Below, one piece after another: positions 45,019-53,814 of a stretch of DNA of 64,000 bases; position 1 is the stretch's first letter, and every line of letters starts with the position of its first letter. This DNA comes from Bacteroidales bacterium. GTDB lineage: Bacteria > Bacteroidota > Bacteroidia > Bacteroidales > UBA932. Under the pieces are notes generated by a model, which saw only the letters and a program-made list of their open reading frames with translations, had not been told where the DNA came from and did no database searches. The position numbers and the translations under genes are program-made. The stretch is taken from positions 62,001-126,000 of the forward strand of contig JAFYUS010000003.1 in the NCBI GenBank assembly GCA_017549505.1, written 5' to 3'.

Positions 45019-45939
45019 ATGGAACTGAATCTCGAAAGACCTTTATTGTTTTTTGACATAGAAAGCACAGGGCTCAATATCGCATCAGACTCGATAATTG
45101 AGCTCTGCTTTGTCAAGATATTGCCTGGCGGTGAGCAAAGAGTAAAGACATGGCGCGTCAAGCCATGGGATTATGAAAGAAACTGCCAGAGGCCTATCAA
45201 CCCTTCAGCACAGGCCGTACATGGAATTTCTGCTGAGGATCTTGCAGATTGCCCGACCTTCGGTCAGATAGCGGATGAGGTAGTAAACTGGCTTGCTGAC
45301 AGCGACCTTGCCGGTTTCAACTCGGCAAAGTTCGACCTTCCGATGCTTGCTGAGGAAATAGAACGCGTCCGCAGGTGGGAGAAGCGCGAACTTCCGATAG
45401 ATCTCCATCAGATGAAGATGGTGGATGTCCAGAACATCTTCCATGCGATGGAACCACGCACACTCAAGGCAGCCTACATGTTCTATTGCGGACGTGACCT
45501 TGAAAACGCCCACGCCGCAGAGGCAGACACCCTGGCCACTTACGAAGTTCTGAAAGGACAGCTGGACAGATATGCAGGAGATCCGCGTATCGAGAACAAT
45601 GTAGACAAACTCGCAAAGTTCTCTACAAAGCAGAGGATAGTGGACTATGCAGGCAGACTTATCCTGAACGACAAGGATGAACCTGTAGTAAGTTTCGGCA
45701 AGCATAAGGGAAAGACAGCACGCGAAGTATACTTCAGCGAGCCTTCTTATTTCGCCTGGATAGACAACGGAGACTTTACCTTGGACACAAAACGCCAGTT
45801 TGCTCTGCTGAAGGCTAAGTTTGATGCAGAAAGGAAGGCTGCTTCTCAAGAGAGGAAACCATCGACAAACATCCCGAGAACAAAAGGATATACTCCTTTC
45901 GAAAGCCTTGGAGATCTGTTTTCACAGGATAAGGAATAA
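45019..45939 (+). CDS. DnaQ/ExoX-like 3'-5' exonuclease
   Basis: A 306-residue protein with an N-terminal DEDDh exonuclease domain. The motifs are FFDIESTGLN (D, E), FNSAKFDLPML and HAAEADTLATYE (H, D). The C-terminal region VSFGKHKGKTAREVYFSEPSYFAWI resembles the ExoX C-terminal/DUF3820 module. It could be the proofreading epsilon subunit or a repair nuclease. The ExoX-like tail and its position after dnaN leave both open. The FAH-like gene follows after 2 bases. Confidence 0.85.
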   Translation: MELNLERPLLFFDIESTGLNIASDSIIELCFVKILPGGEQRVKTWRVKPWDYERNCQRPINPSAQAVHGISAEDLADCPTFGQIADEVVNWLADSDLAGFNSAKFDLPMLAEEIERVRRWEKRELPIDLHQMKMVDVQNIFHAMEPRTLKAAYMFYCGRDLENAHAAEADTLATYEVLKGQLDRYAGDPRIENNVDKLAKFSTKQRIVDYAGRLILNDKDEPVVSFGKHKGKTAREVYFSEPSYFAWIDNGDFTLDTKRQFALLKAKFDAERKAASQERKPSTNIPRTKGYTPFESLGDLFSQDKE

Positions 45940-45941
45940 AG

Positions 45942-46397
45942 ATGAACATCATTGTAAAACCTCACGGAAGCGACCTGTGCTACTGCCGTCCCGACACCAC
46001 ATGGGAGAGGGAAAACAAGGATTTCTACGTACCTGATTGTGTCAGCGAGATGCATTCGGCACCGGTCATCTTTGTGAGAATCAGCAAGGCTGGCAAATGC
46101 ATCAATCCGAAATTCGTATCAAGGTATTATGATTCTTACAATTATGGCACGTTACTCTATTGCCGTCCAGAAAACGGAGATTCACTGATTTCATGTGCCG
46201 ATCATACTTCCTTGCTTCCGTCACCAAGTCTGAAAGCCGAGGAGCTGAATGACGACGAAAGGATGCTTGTAGAAGACGCCATCTGCAAGGCATCAAAGTT
46301 GATATCCGTAAGGATCGGTGATTATGTTGCAGTCGAGCTTGATGAGATAAAGCGACTGACTGCAAATGAGATACAAGGAGTAAAAGTAATATTTTAG
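45942..46397 (+). CDS. Short, diverged fumarylacetoacetate-hydrolase-like protein
   Basis: A 151-residue protein. The stretch FYVPDCVSEMHSAPVIFVRISKAG...NPKFVSRYYDSYNYG lines up by eye with the start of the FAH-family domain found in Bacteroidales (F-F-I-P-D-F...H-Y-E-x-E-L-V-V-R-I...R-Y-Y-D). The two metal-binding glutamates of that motif are replaced (HSAP) and the rest of the 200-residue domain is missing or unrecognisable. It is probably a non-catalytic relic or a re-purposed protein. It is packed between the exonuclease and thioredoxin genes, so it seems to be maintained. Confidence 0.5.
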   Translation: MNIIVKPHGSDLCYCRPDTTWERENKDFYVPDCVSEMHSAPVIFVRISKAGKCINPKFVSRYYDSYNYGTLLYCRPENGDSLISCADHTSLLPSPSLKAEELNDDERMLVEDAICKASKLISVRIGDYVAVELDEIKRLTANEIQGVKVIF

Positions 46398-46400
46398 ACC

Positions 46401-46856
46401 ATGAAGACTTTAAGGACAGCGGTCGTCACAATGGCCGTAATCATATGCCTGAGCGCATGCGGCAATGCAGGAGCACGAAACAAGAAAAAGGCAACTGACA
46501 ATACCCCAAAGGCAGTTGTCGAGCTAACGAGCGGGGAATTCAACTCAAAGGTGTTCGACACATCTCTGGACAATGCAAAATTCCTGGGGGACAAACCGGC
46601 AATCGTAGACTTCAGCGCCACATGGTGCGGCCCTTGTCAGAGACTGTCTCCTATACTTGAGGAACTTGCAAAGGAATACGAAGGTAAAGTCGATATCTAT
46701 AAGGTAGACGTAGATAAATGCAGGGAACTTGCAGAAACATTCAACATCAGTTCAATCCCTGCAATGCTTTTCATCCCGATGGAGGGAGAAGCATTCATGT
46801 TGGTAGGTCTACGTAACAAGGCAGAACTCCAGAAAAAAATAGAGGAAATACTCTGA
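46401..46856 (+). CDS. Thioredoxin-fold lipoprotein
   Basis: A 151-residue exported thioredoxin-like protein. A lipoprotein signal peptide ends in LSAC, with the lipid-carrying Cys at residue 20. The thioredoxin domain has the redox motif WCGPC in SATWCGPCQRLSP and the cis-proline segment SSIPAMLF. It is probably anchored in the periplasm and handles disulfide exchange. Its stop codon shares one base with the discriminator position of the convergent tRNA-Thr gene. Confidence 0.9.
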   Translation: MKTLRTAVVTMAVIICLSACGNAGARNKKKATDNTPKAVVELTSGEFNSKVFDTSLDNAKFLGDKPAIVDFSATWCGPCQRLSPILEELAKEYEGKVDIYKVDVDKCRELAETFNISSIPAMLFIPMEGEAFMLVGLRNKAELQKKIEEIL

Positions 46857-46928
46857 GCCACCTATGGGATTCGAACCCACGACCTTCGCGTTACGAATGC
46901 GATGCTCTACCGACTAAGCTAAAGTGGC
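46856..46928 (-). tRNA. tRNA-Thr (anticodon CGT)
   Basis: The minus strand folds into a complete cloverleaf: acceptor GCCACTT/AGGTGGC, D-arm GCTT/GAGC, anticodon loop TTCGTAA with anticodon CGT (reads ACG) and T-arm GTGGG-TTCGAAT-CCCAT. The last anticodon-stem pair would be A31-C39, a mismatch. CCA is not encoded. A -7 box lies at 46963-46956. Confidence 0.95.
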
Positions 46929-46955
46929 AACGAAACTCCTTATTCAAAGGGATAG

Positions 46956-46963
46956 CAAAATTA
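46956..46963 (-). promoter_or_regulatory. tRNA-Thr promoter (-7 box)
   Basis: The minus-strand box reads TAATTTTG (TAnnTTTG), 27 bases upstream of the mature 5' end of the tRNA. Confidence 0.55.
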
Positions 46964-46991
46964 GGGAAATTTTAGATAAGTTGGCAGAATT

Positions 46992-48320
46992 ATGGCAAAT
47001 AATTCAGCAGATATCATAATCATAGGAGGAGGCGCCGCCGGCCTTATGGCCGCGGCGGGCGCAGCTCATACCTATGCGTCACGTGGAATCTCGGGTAGGG
47101 TCATCGTACTCGAAAAGATGCTTCGTCCCGGAAGGAAGATCATGATAACCGGAAAAGGCAGATGTAACTTCACCAACCTGAAGCAGTGGAATGAATTTTC
47201 CGGTCATATCCATCCTAAGCCTAACTTCCTCAAGCCGTCGTTCTACAACCTCACATCGGAAAAGATGATCGATTTTCTGGAAAGCCATGGCATGGAGACT
47301 GTCGTGGAGAGAGGCGACAGGGCATTCCCTGCTTCGCATCTTTCATCTGAGGTTGTGGATACCCTTGTAAAGGCGGCTCAGGAAGCCGGAGCCGAACTCA
47401 TATGCAACAAGGAGGTTTCAGAAATCGTCAGAAACGCGGAAGATACCGGCTTCAATATCAGATGCGTAGACGGTGCTGCATATACATGCGGCAAAGTGAT
47501 AATCTGCACAGGAGGCCTCTCCTACCCTAAGACAGGATCCACAGGGGACGGTTATCGATGGGCTGAAAGTATGGGTCACTCCATAAGACCATTGTTTCCT
47601 TCATTGACAGCAATGGTTCCGGAAGGATATAAGACATCTGAGTCAGGCAAGGAGATAAAAGGCCATATTGACAGAAGTACACCGGTTTCTGAAATAGGCA
47701 GGAGTCTTTGCGGAAACCAATTGAAGAATGTAGGACTCAGCCTGATTATAGATGGAAACGAGGTACAGAATGAATTCGGAGACCTGGACTTCACAGACGG
47801 AGGTATCGAAGGTCCTATAGGGTTCAAGGTCAGCAGAAGGTGCGTAAATGCAATCATAAACGGTTCAAAAGTTTCAGCCGTAATCGACCTTAAGCCGGCC
47901 GTGGAATATGAAGACCTTTATGTCCGCATCGGTACATTGTGGAATGAAGTTTCCAAAGACAAGAGAAACGCCAACAAATTATATAAGGACAGATTCAAGC
48001 TGTTGCTCCCGAAGGTTCTTCCTATGTCGCTCATCCCGGCTTTCACACGATTGAACCCTAACGTAGACCATAAGACCCTGGCAAAGGCACTCAAGAACTG
48101 GAAGATGGACATCGTCGGCTACGTAGGCTACGAAAGATGTGTGATAACTGCCGGCGGAGTGAATCTCGACGAAGTGACAGCAAAAACCCTGGAATCAAAA
48201 CTGATCCCAGGATTGTATTTCGCAGGAGAAGTCCTTGACCTTGATGCAGATACAGGAGGATATAACCTCCAGACCGCCTTCTCCACAGGCTATCTTGCAG
48301 GAATATCAGCTGCTAGATGA
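46992..48320 (+). CDS. NAD(P)/FAD-dependent oxidoreductase (HI0933/YhiN family)
   Basis: A 442-residue flavoprotein. The FAD-binding motif is [14 protein letters not shown], followed by the family-typical [18 protein letters not shown] and the C-terminal [12 protein letters not shown]...[30 protein letters not shown]. The role of this family is not well established. It overlaps the end of the convergent mnmA gene by eight bases. Confidence 0.9.
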   Translation: MANNSADIIIIGGGAAGLMAAAGAAHTYASRGISGRVIVLEKMLRPGRKIMITGKGRCNFTNLKQWNEFSGHIHPKPNFLKPSFYNLTSEKMIDFLESHGMETVVERGDRAFPASHLSSEVVDTLVKAAQEAGAELICNKEVSEIVRNAEDTGFNIRCVDGAAYTCGKVIICTGGLSYPKTGSTGDGYRWAESMGHSIRPLFPSLTAMVPEGYKTSESGKEIKGHIDRSTPVSEIGRSLCGNQLKNVGLSLIIDGNEVQNEFGDLDFTDGGIEGPIGFKVSRRCVNAIINGSKVSAVIDLKPAVEYEDLYVRIGTLWNEVSKDKRNANKLYKDRFKLLLPKVLPMSLIPAFTRLNPNVDHKTLAKALKNWKMDIVGYVGYERCVITAGGVNLDEVTAKTLESKLIPGLYFAGEVLDLDADTGGYNLQTAFSTGYLAGISAAR

Positions 48321-49707
48321 CACCTGATCCGACCATTTCATCGCCGTCGTACCAGACGGCGAACTGACCTGGCGTAATTCCGCGCTGAGGAGTATCAAAC
48401 AATATATAAAGACCGTTTTCACGCATTATGACTGTCGCATCCTGGAGAGGCTGACGGTAGCGGATGCGGACGCGGTAGCGACGCATCTCACCTGGCGTCA
48501 TTGCCAGATCCTGACGGATCCAATGAATCTCGTCAGGTGCTACACGCAGGCAACTGCGTGAAAGTCCCTTGTGAGTATGTCCTTCGCCTACATATATTAT
48601 ATTGTTAGGAATATCGGTTTCGATGACAAAGATGGAATCCTTATGTCCGCCCACGTTAAGTCCTTTCCTTTGGCCGATCGTGTAGAACTGCGCTCCGTCA
48701 TGCTTTCCTACTATCTTTCCAAAAGGATTCTCCTTGTAGCGGGTCTTCTTGATATGCTTGCGTCCGCTCCTGTATGTTTCGGTCTCAAATCGTATATCAT
48801 AACGCACAGGTTCCGACAGACGGAGGAAGTCCTCATCAGAAAGGCCGGCTACTGCATCCATGGAGAAAGGACACCCGGCAGCAGATACAGGAGTAACCTT
48901 ATCTTCTGAAACATAGTCAGTTATCATCTTAGCTTCTCCAGCCTCAGACATGAGGGACGAGAGCGTGCGCCTGATGAATGTGTATTGTTCATTATCGGTA
49001 TAATACGGATCATATACCTCGACTATATCTCCTTCGCATGGCTTGAGCTTCTGCTGGAGGAAGGTCGGAAGATCGACCTTTCCGACAAAGCAGATTCCCT
49101 GGGAATCCTTCTTGTCGGCTGACGGAAGGTCAGCCTCATGTGCGAGACGACGGACTTCAGGCTTTATGATGTCACCGATCGGGAACATCGCCTTGGCCAG
49201 CTGCTCCTGGGAGAGCTGGCAGAGGAAGTAGCTCTGGTCCTTATTCGGATCGGTTCCGGCCAGTATCCTATGTACAGTCTTGCCGTCTTCGGTTACAATC
49301 GTTTCCTTACGGCAGTAATGACCTGTTGCAACATAGTCTGCACCCAATTTCTCCGCGCATTTAAGAAATGCATCGAACTTTATCTCCCTGTTGCAGAGAA
49401 CGTCAGGATTAGGTGTCCTGCCTTTCTCATATTCGTCGAACATATAGTCCACCACTCTCTGGCGGTATTCCTTGCTCAGATCGACGAAATAGAACGGTAT
49501 TCCGATCTTGCGGGCGACCATCTCTGCCACGAAACGGTCCTCTTCCCACTCGCAGTCACCATGAAGCGTCGTAGACGCGTCATGCCAGTTCTGCATGAAA
49601 AGAGCGAAGACATCATAACCCTGCTGCTTCAGCAGAAGGGCTGCAACACTCGAATCCACGCCTCCGGAAAGGCCTATACACACCTTGATATTCTGATTTC
49701 CCGCCAT
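48313..49707 (-). CDS. mnmA: tRNA-specific 2-thiouridylase with enlarged central insertion
   Basis: MnmA thiolates U34 of Glu, Gln and Lys tRNAs. The PP-loop is [24 protein letters not shown] carries the first catalytic Cys and [10 protein letters not shown] the second. The C-terminal barrel has [16 protein letters not shown] use the ATG at 49707 (MAGNQN), giving 464 residues; a TTG at 49728 is the alternative. The enzyme is about 100 residues longer than the E. coli form because of an insertion (about 231-329) between GDIVEVYD and GKIVGKHDG. Smaller inserts occur here in other Bacteroidota. Confidence 0.93.
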   Translation of the reverse strand: MAGNQNIKVCIGLSGGVDSSVAALLLKQQGYDVFALFMQNWHDASTTLHGDCEWEEDRFVAEMVARKIGIPFYFVDLSKEYRQRVVDYMFDEYEKGRTPNPDVLCNREIKFDAFLKCAEKLGADYVATGHYCRKETIVTEDGKTVHRILAGTDPNKDQSYFLCQLSQEQLAKAMFPIGDIIKPEVRRLAHEADLPSADKKDSQGICFVGKVDLPTFLQQKLKPCEGDIVEVYDPYYTDNEQYTFIRRTLSSLMSEAGEAKMITDYVSEDKVTPVSAAGCPFSMDAVAGLSDEDFLRLSEPVRYDIRFETETYRSGRKHIKKTRYKENPFGKIVGKHDGAQFYTIGQRKGLNVGGHKDSIFVIETDIPNNIIYVGEGHTHKGLSRSCLRVAPDEIHWIRQDLAMTPGEMRRYRVRIRYRQPLQDATVIMRENGLYILFDTPQRGITPGQFAVWYDGDEMVGSGVI

Positions 49708-49735
49708 ATATTGAGTCTTATTTGACAAAAAGCAT

Positions 49736-49743
49736 TATATTTG
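49736..49743 (+). promoter_or_regulatory. cdd promoter (-7 box)
   Basis: TATATTTG matches TAnnTTTG and lies 33 bases before the cdd ATG at 49777. Confidence 0.55.
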
Positions 49744-49776
49744 TGGAGTATGCAAAGATAATTCAATTGATCTGTT

Positions 49777-50250
49777 ATGACAAACAAAGAGATAAAAATC
49801 GCATATAGGGAGTACGAGACCATTGACGGGCTTGAAGCTGAAGACAAGGCCCTCGCTCTTGCTGCGATAGAAGCGATGAAGAGTGCATATGCTCCATACT
49901 CCGGTTTCAATGTGGGTGCGGCAGTGATGTTCGAAGACGGAGAAATCATCAAAGGTTCCAACCAGGAAAATGCAGCTTATCCCTCAGGACTTTGCGCCGA
50001 AAGGACTGCCTTGTTCTATGCAAGCGCCAGCAGACCAGATAAGGCGATGAAGGCCATAGCAATCGTTGCCGGACAGAACGGAGATATCTGCAGCAATCCG
50101 GCAACTCCTTGCGGAGCATGCCGTCAGGTCATGGCACAATATCAGACAAAGAGCGGACGTCCGATGAGAGTCCTGCTTGTCGGAGCTGATAAGATATGGA
50201 GATTCGAAAAGGTCGACGACCTGCTTCCGCTTATCTTCGACAGTATCTAA
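49777..50250 (+). CDS. cdd: Cytidine deaminase
   Basis: A 157-residue pyrimidine salvage enzyme that deaminates cytidine and deoxycytidine. The zinc site is CAERTALF (Cys plus catalytic Glu) and PCGACRQVM (two Cys). YAPYSGFNVGAAV is the substrate-binding segment. Length is normal for the homotetrameric class. It stands alone with its own promoter and is followed by the SRP RNA gene. Confidence 0.95.
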   Translation: MTNKEIKIAYREYETIDGLEAEDKALALAAIEAMKSAYAPYSGFNVGAAVMFEDGEIIKGSNQENAAYPSGLCAERTALFYASASRPDKAMKAIAIVAGQNGDICSNPATPCGACRQVMAQYQTKSGRPMRVLLVGADKIWRFEKVDDLLPLIFDSI

Positions 50251-50273
50251 AAAGCATAAAACAGGAAGTTATT

Positions 50274-50304
50274 TTTGCTGAATTGCAAAAAATGACTACC
50301 TTTG
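50274..50304 (+). promoter_or_regulatory. SRP RNA promoter
   Basis: A -33 TTTG at 50274-50277 and a -7 TACCTTTG at 50297-50304 are separated by 19 bases, an exact fit to the Bacteroidota consensus. Transcription should begin near 50310, the first G of the RNA stem. Confidence 0.8.
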
Positions 50305-50309
50305 CATTC

Positions 50310-50412
50310 GGGAAAGTCATACACGACCAGCTCCCTCCGAATTCCCCCAGGGCTTGACCGCAGCAAGGGTAGGAGGTCGTAGCGGTGCGATGTATCAAGC
50401 TTTCCCTTTTTT
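50310..50412 (+). ncRNA. ffs: Signal recognition particle RNA (4.5S type)
   Basis: The RNA closes with GGGAAAG (50310-50316) pairing with CTTTCCC (50400-50406). Inner helices pair ATACA with TGTAT and ACGACC with GGTCGT. The Ffh-binding tip has the symmetric-loop sequences CAGG and GCAGCA around the segment at 50349-50366. The tip loop reads TTGA rather than GGAA. A T6 run at 50407-50412 follows the closing stem and acts as terminator. Confidence 0.88.
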
Positions 50413-50433
50413 CGTATATATAAGGGAACGGAC

Positions 50434-52536
50434 ATGGAGAAGGATGAAATTTTCGAGTTGGCGGAAAGGTATGTGACCTGTACAGGCAAGTCAGTGTTTC
50501 TGACAGGTAAGGCAGGTACAGGAAAGACTACATTCCTTAAGCATCTGACAAGTACAACTACAAAAAGATTCGTCGTCCTCGCGCCTACAGGAGTAGCTGC
50601 GATAAATGCCGGAGGCTCTACGATACATTCCTTTTTTCAGCTTCCCCTATGCCCTTATCTTCCTGATGTAAAGGAACTTATAACAGAATACCAGACTCCG
50701 GAGCGTTACCGCAGTCTTCGAAAAGAGAGAGTGAAGATAATCCGTACTCTCGACCTGCTTATAATCGATGAAATATCCATGGTCAGGGCAGACCTGCTCG
50801 ACGCAGTCGACATGACCCTGCGTAGGTATCGCCGCAATGACAGGCCATTCGGAGGAGTACAGCTCCTGATGATAGGTGACGCACAGCAGCTCTCCCCTGT
50901 CGTGAAGGAAAATGAAAGACCATTCATGGCACAGGTATACCCTTCGCCATATTTCTTTCATGCCAAGGCATTGCAGAATATGGAATACGTTACGATAGAG
51001 CTGCAGAAGGTATACCGCCAGAAAGACCGTGATTTCCTTGATGTACTTAATGCAGTGCGCGAGAACCGGATAACGGCAGATGTCCTTAAGGTACTGAATT
51101 CGCGCGTCCACGCATATGAGGATGACGAGGATACTATCCGGCTTACTACACATAATGCTCAGGCAGATGCGGTAAACCTTCGAAAACTGGAAATGCTGCC
51201 TGATGAAGTAAAGATGTTCGAGGCTGACATTGAGGGCGACTTTCCTGAAAACAGTTATCCTGCGGATTTCGTCCTTTCACTGAAGGTCGGTGCACAGGTC
51301 ATGTTCATAAGGAACGATTCTGAAGGAGAATACTATAACGGCAAGATCGGCAAGGTTGAAGAGATTGACGACAAAGGTATCATCATGGTTTCCGATAATG
51401 AAGGGAACATGATTGCTGTAACTCCGGTGGAATGGGAGAATATCCAATATACTCTTGACGAACAGACCGGAGAAATCATGCCAAGCGTCCTCGGAAAATT
51501 CAGACAGATCCCCCTTAAGATCGCCTGGGCGATAACAATCCACAAGAGTCAGGGACTGACATTCGACCGTGTAATAATTGACGCCGGAGCTGCCTTCGCA
51601 TTCGGACAGGTATACGTTGCCCTTTCGCGTTGCCGCAGCCTTGAAGGGATCTCTCTCGACTCCCCTATAAGTTACTCGGCCATCTGTTCGGACACCCATG
51701 TTTCCCAGTTCAATTCAGCCATGCCTGACATCCGGTCGGTCAGTTCAAGAATAAGTTACGAAGAGAAAGGTTATTTATTTGACACCCTGAGGATTATATT
51801 TGATCTTGAAGAATTGTGCAAAGCTTTGGGATGGCTTAGGAAGTCATGGAGAGGCACAATCGAGAACATCTATGAAGCCGAATATCAGGGACTGATTGAA
51901 AGAGTCGCCAAGACTGAGGAATTAAAAGCTACAACAACGACCTTCAGACGCCAGCTTGACAAGATAGAGGCAGCAAGACTTGATGACGACTCTTTCCTGA
52001 AGGAAAGACTTGTCAAGGCTTCCGGGTATTTCCTGCCGGTACTAACGGAAATCAGGAACTTCTGTCAGGACTGTGCAGAACTCGAGATAGATAACAAGGA
52101 GACAAAGAAACGTATCAAGGAAGCATCAGATGAGGTTCTTACTATTCTCGATATAGAATGCAGGACCCTTCAGATGATAGTCAGCGAAGGATTCAGTCTG
52201 GACGGCTACAACAGGATCCGGACAGAATGTCTTCTTGAAGACAGAAACGTCAAAAAAGCGAAGAGACTCAAGAAGATAGAACGCAAGCCCGGCGAAGCCG
52301 GCATCGTGAACGAAGAACTAAGGGAAAGGCTTCAGGAATGGAGGTCAGAAAGATTCAAGCAGGATAATGTGCCTGCCTATACCATCATGCATCAGAGCAC
52401 GCTTATGGAAATTGCGACCTATGTTCCGAAGACAAAAAAGGAACTCCTCGCCATCAAGGGATTCGGCGAAGCCAAATTCCTTAAATATGGCGAGGAGATA
52501 TTAAAGATAACTGCAGATTATTCCTCTACAGTATAG
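50434..52536 (+). CDS. PIF1/RecD-like superfamily 1 helicase with C-terminal HRDC-like domain
   Basis: A 700-residue helicase. Walker A is LTGKAGTGKTTFL, then LAPTGVAAINAGGSTIHSFF (motif Ia), Walker B LLIIDEISMV, LMIGDAQQLSPVV (motif III) and the C-terminal SF1 motifs AITIHKSQGLTFDRVIID and YVALSRCRSLEGI. The last about 60 residues (STLMEIATYVPKTKKELLAIKGFG) look like an HRDC nucleic-acid-binding domain. It probably unwinds DNA 5'-3' in repair or at G-quadruplexes. It follows the SRP RNA closely and its end overlaps the convergent M64 gene by 19 bases. Confidence 0.88.
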   Translation: MEKDEIFELAERYVTCTGKSVFLTGKAGTGKTTFLKHLTSTTTKRFVVLAPTGVAAINAGGSTIHSFFQLPLCPYLPDVKELITEYQTPERYRSLRKERVKIIRTLDLLIIDEISMVRADLLDAVDMTLRRYRRNDRPFGGVQLLMIGDAQQLSPVVKENERPFMAQVYPSPYFFHAKALQNMEYVTIELQKVYRQKDRDFLDVLNAVRENRITADVLKVLNSRVHAYEDDEDTIRLTTHNAQADAVNLRKLEMLPDEVKMFEADIEGDFPENSYPADFVLSLKVGAQVMFIRNDSEGEYYNGKIGKVEEIDDKGIIMVSDNEGNMIAVTPVEWENIQYTLDEQTGEIMPSVLGKFRQIPLKIAWAITIHKSQGLTFDRVIIDAGAAFAFGQVYVALSRCRSLEGISLDSPISYSAICSDTHVSQFNSAMPDIRSVSSRISYEEKGYLFDTLRIIFDLEELCKALGWLRKSWRGTIENIYEAEYQGLIERVAKTEELKATTTTFRRQLDKIEAARLDDDSFLKERLVKASGYFLPVLTEIRNFCQDCAELEIDNKETKKRIKEASDEVLTILDIECRTLQMIVSEGFSLDGYNRIRTECLLEDRNVKKAKRLKKIERKPGEAGIVNEELRERLQEWRSERFKQDNVPAYTIMHQSTLMEIATYVPKTKKELLAIKGFGEAKFLKYGEEILKITADYSSTV

Positions 52537-53807
52537 AATTCTATTATGCGTGATATAGCTCTCTGACATACCGGACAGAATGCTTCGGCTGCATTTGTCT
52601 TCATGCGGCAGTCAGGGAACGGACGGTAGACTCCTTTTGACTGATAACCGGCACCCTCATACACACCGACCATCTCATCCATCGACTTACCCTCGTTGAA
52701 CATCTTCCAGATGTTTCCTTCGACCGGTGCAGTAGGAATCCCTATGACTTTCGGAAGCATGTCATTCCATTTTGAAGCGAAATCATAAAGAGTCGTGATA
52801 TTCTGCTCCCAAGGTTCGCAGTCAGGATAATAATACTCGACATATTGGTCATCATAGTAATACTCGTCGGCAAGTCCTGCGAAACTATGACCGAACTCAT
52901 GAACGACTACAGGCTTGAAAGCCTGATGGCCTGCAGTGGTAAGGGTATATGAATTGAATATTCCTCCTCCACCATAAGTATCCGTATTAGCGAGTATCAC
53001 GATATGTTCATATGGCACTCCACAAAGTCGGTCGTGCATATTCCTGAGTCTCAATGTGGTCAGGTAACGGTCCATGTAGAAGGTATTGAAATGGGAACCG
53101 AGGGCTGTATTTTTCCATAATCCCTCACCAGGCACGCTCACACCTGTATCTTCCGATTCAAGTGCTACTGCCACAAAATTGAATCTGTCCTTATATTGTC
53201 CGAAGGGTTCATGAGCAAGTATGGCTTCCATTGCAGTCTGGGCATCTGCATAGAATTTGTCTGCTTCATCTGCAGTATAACCCTCAGCAACAATAGCCAC
53301 ATCAATACATTTGTCTACATCACCGCTTTTAAGAAGATATCTATGCGCAGCAGGCTTGGGATCAAGACGGCGGATAAGAATATCCTTAGGATCCGCCACA
53401 TGTGACAATGATGCACAGACGCCACCACGGAAATCGTAGAGCTCAACTTTTACAACAGCCGGCTCCGAAGGCATCGGAAGAAGAAACGTATTTTCGAATG
53501 ACTTGCGTACACGGGTAGCCTCTTCCGTAGTCTGCCACTCCTGGAAAAGAGTAGAGAAACTCTGACGATAGAGTACCTTTCCGGTACTGACATCAGTCAG
53601 GCTGATCTGCCCGTTTCCTCTCAGAGGAGCCTCGTCCAGGTTCACCCTTCTTCCAGCCCAACCATCAAAACGCGACATCTCGTCAAGAGAAATCTCCTGT
53701 GACTTGTCTGTTCCGGAGAAAATATAATCAACCCTTAAGGTCTGATCCTGGGCCAAAGCCGTAATTGACATGAAAATCGCCAGAAAGGCCAGTAAAGTAT
53801 TTTTCAT
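52518..53807 (-). CDS. Secreted M64-family zinc peptidase (IgA-peptidase type)
   Basis: A 429-residue exported metallopeptidase. I start at 53807 (MKNTLLAFLAIFMSITALAQ), a clear signal peptide; the reading frame continues upstream into the oxidoreductase gene but is not typical there. An N-terminal beta domain is followed by the peptidase domain with VHEFGHSFAGLADEYY, where H303, E304 and H307 form the zinc site. The family includes an IgA-cleaving enzyme of a gut Clostridium, but most members are uncharacterised. It is downstream of the FAD protein gene, with 7 bases between them. Confidence 0.88.
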   Translation of the reverse strand: MKNTLLAFLAIFMSITALAQDQTLRVDYIFSGTDKSQEISLDEMSRFDGWAGRRVNLDEAPLRGNGQISLTDVSTGKVLYRQSFSTLFQEWQTTEEATRVRKSFENTFLLPMPSEPAVVKVELYDFRGGVCASLSHVADPKDILIRRLDPKPAAHRYLLKSGDVDKCIDVAIVAEGYTADEADKFYADAQTAMEAILAHEPFGQYKDRFNFVAVALESEDTGVSVPGEGLWKNTALGSHFNTFYMDRYLTTLRLRNMHDRLCGVPYEHIVILANTDTYGGGGIFNSYTLTTAGHQAFKPVVVHEFGHSFAGLADEYYYDDQYVEYYYPDCEPWEQNITTLYDFASKWNDMLPKVIGIPTAPVEGNIWKMFNEGKSMDEMVGVYEGAGYQSKGVYRPFPDCRMKTNAAEAFCPVCQRAISRIIEFYTVEE

Positions 53808-53814
53808 AGGTCTA

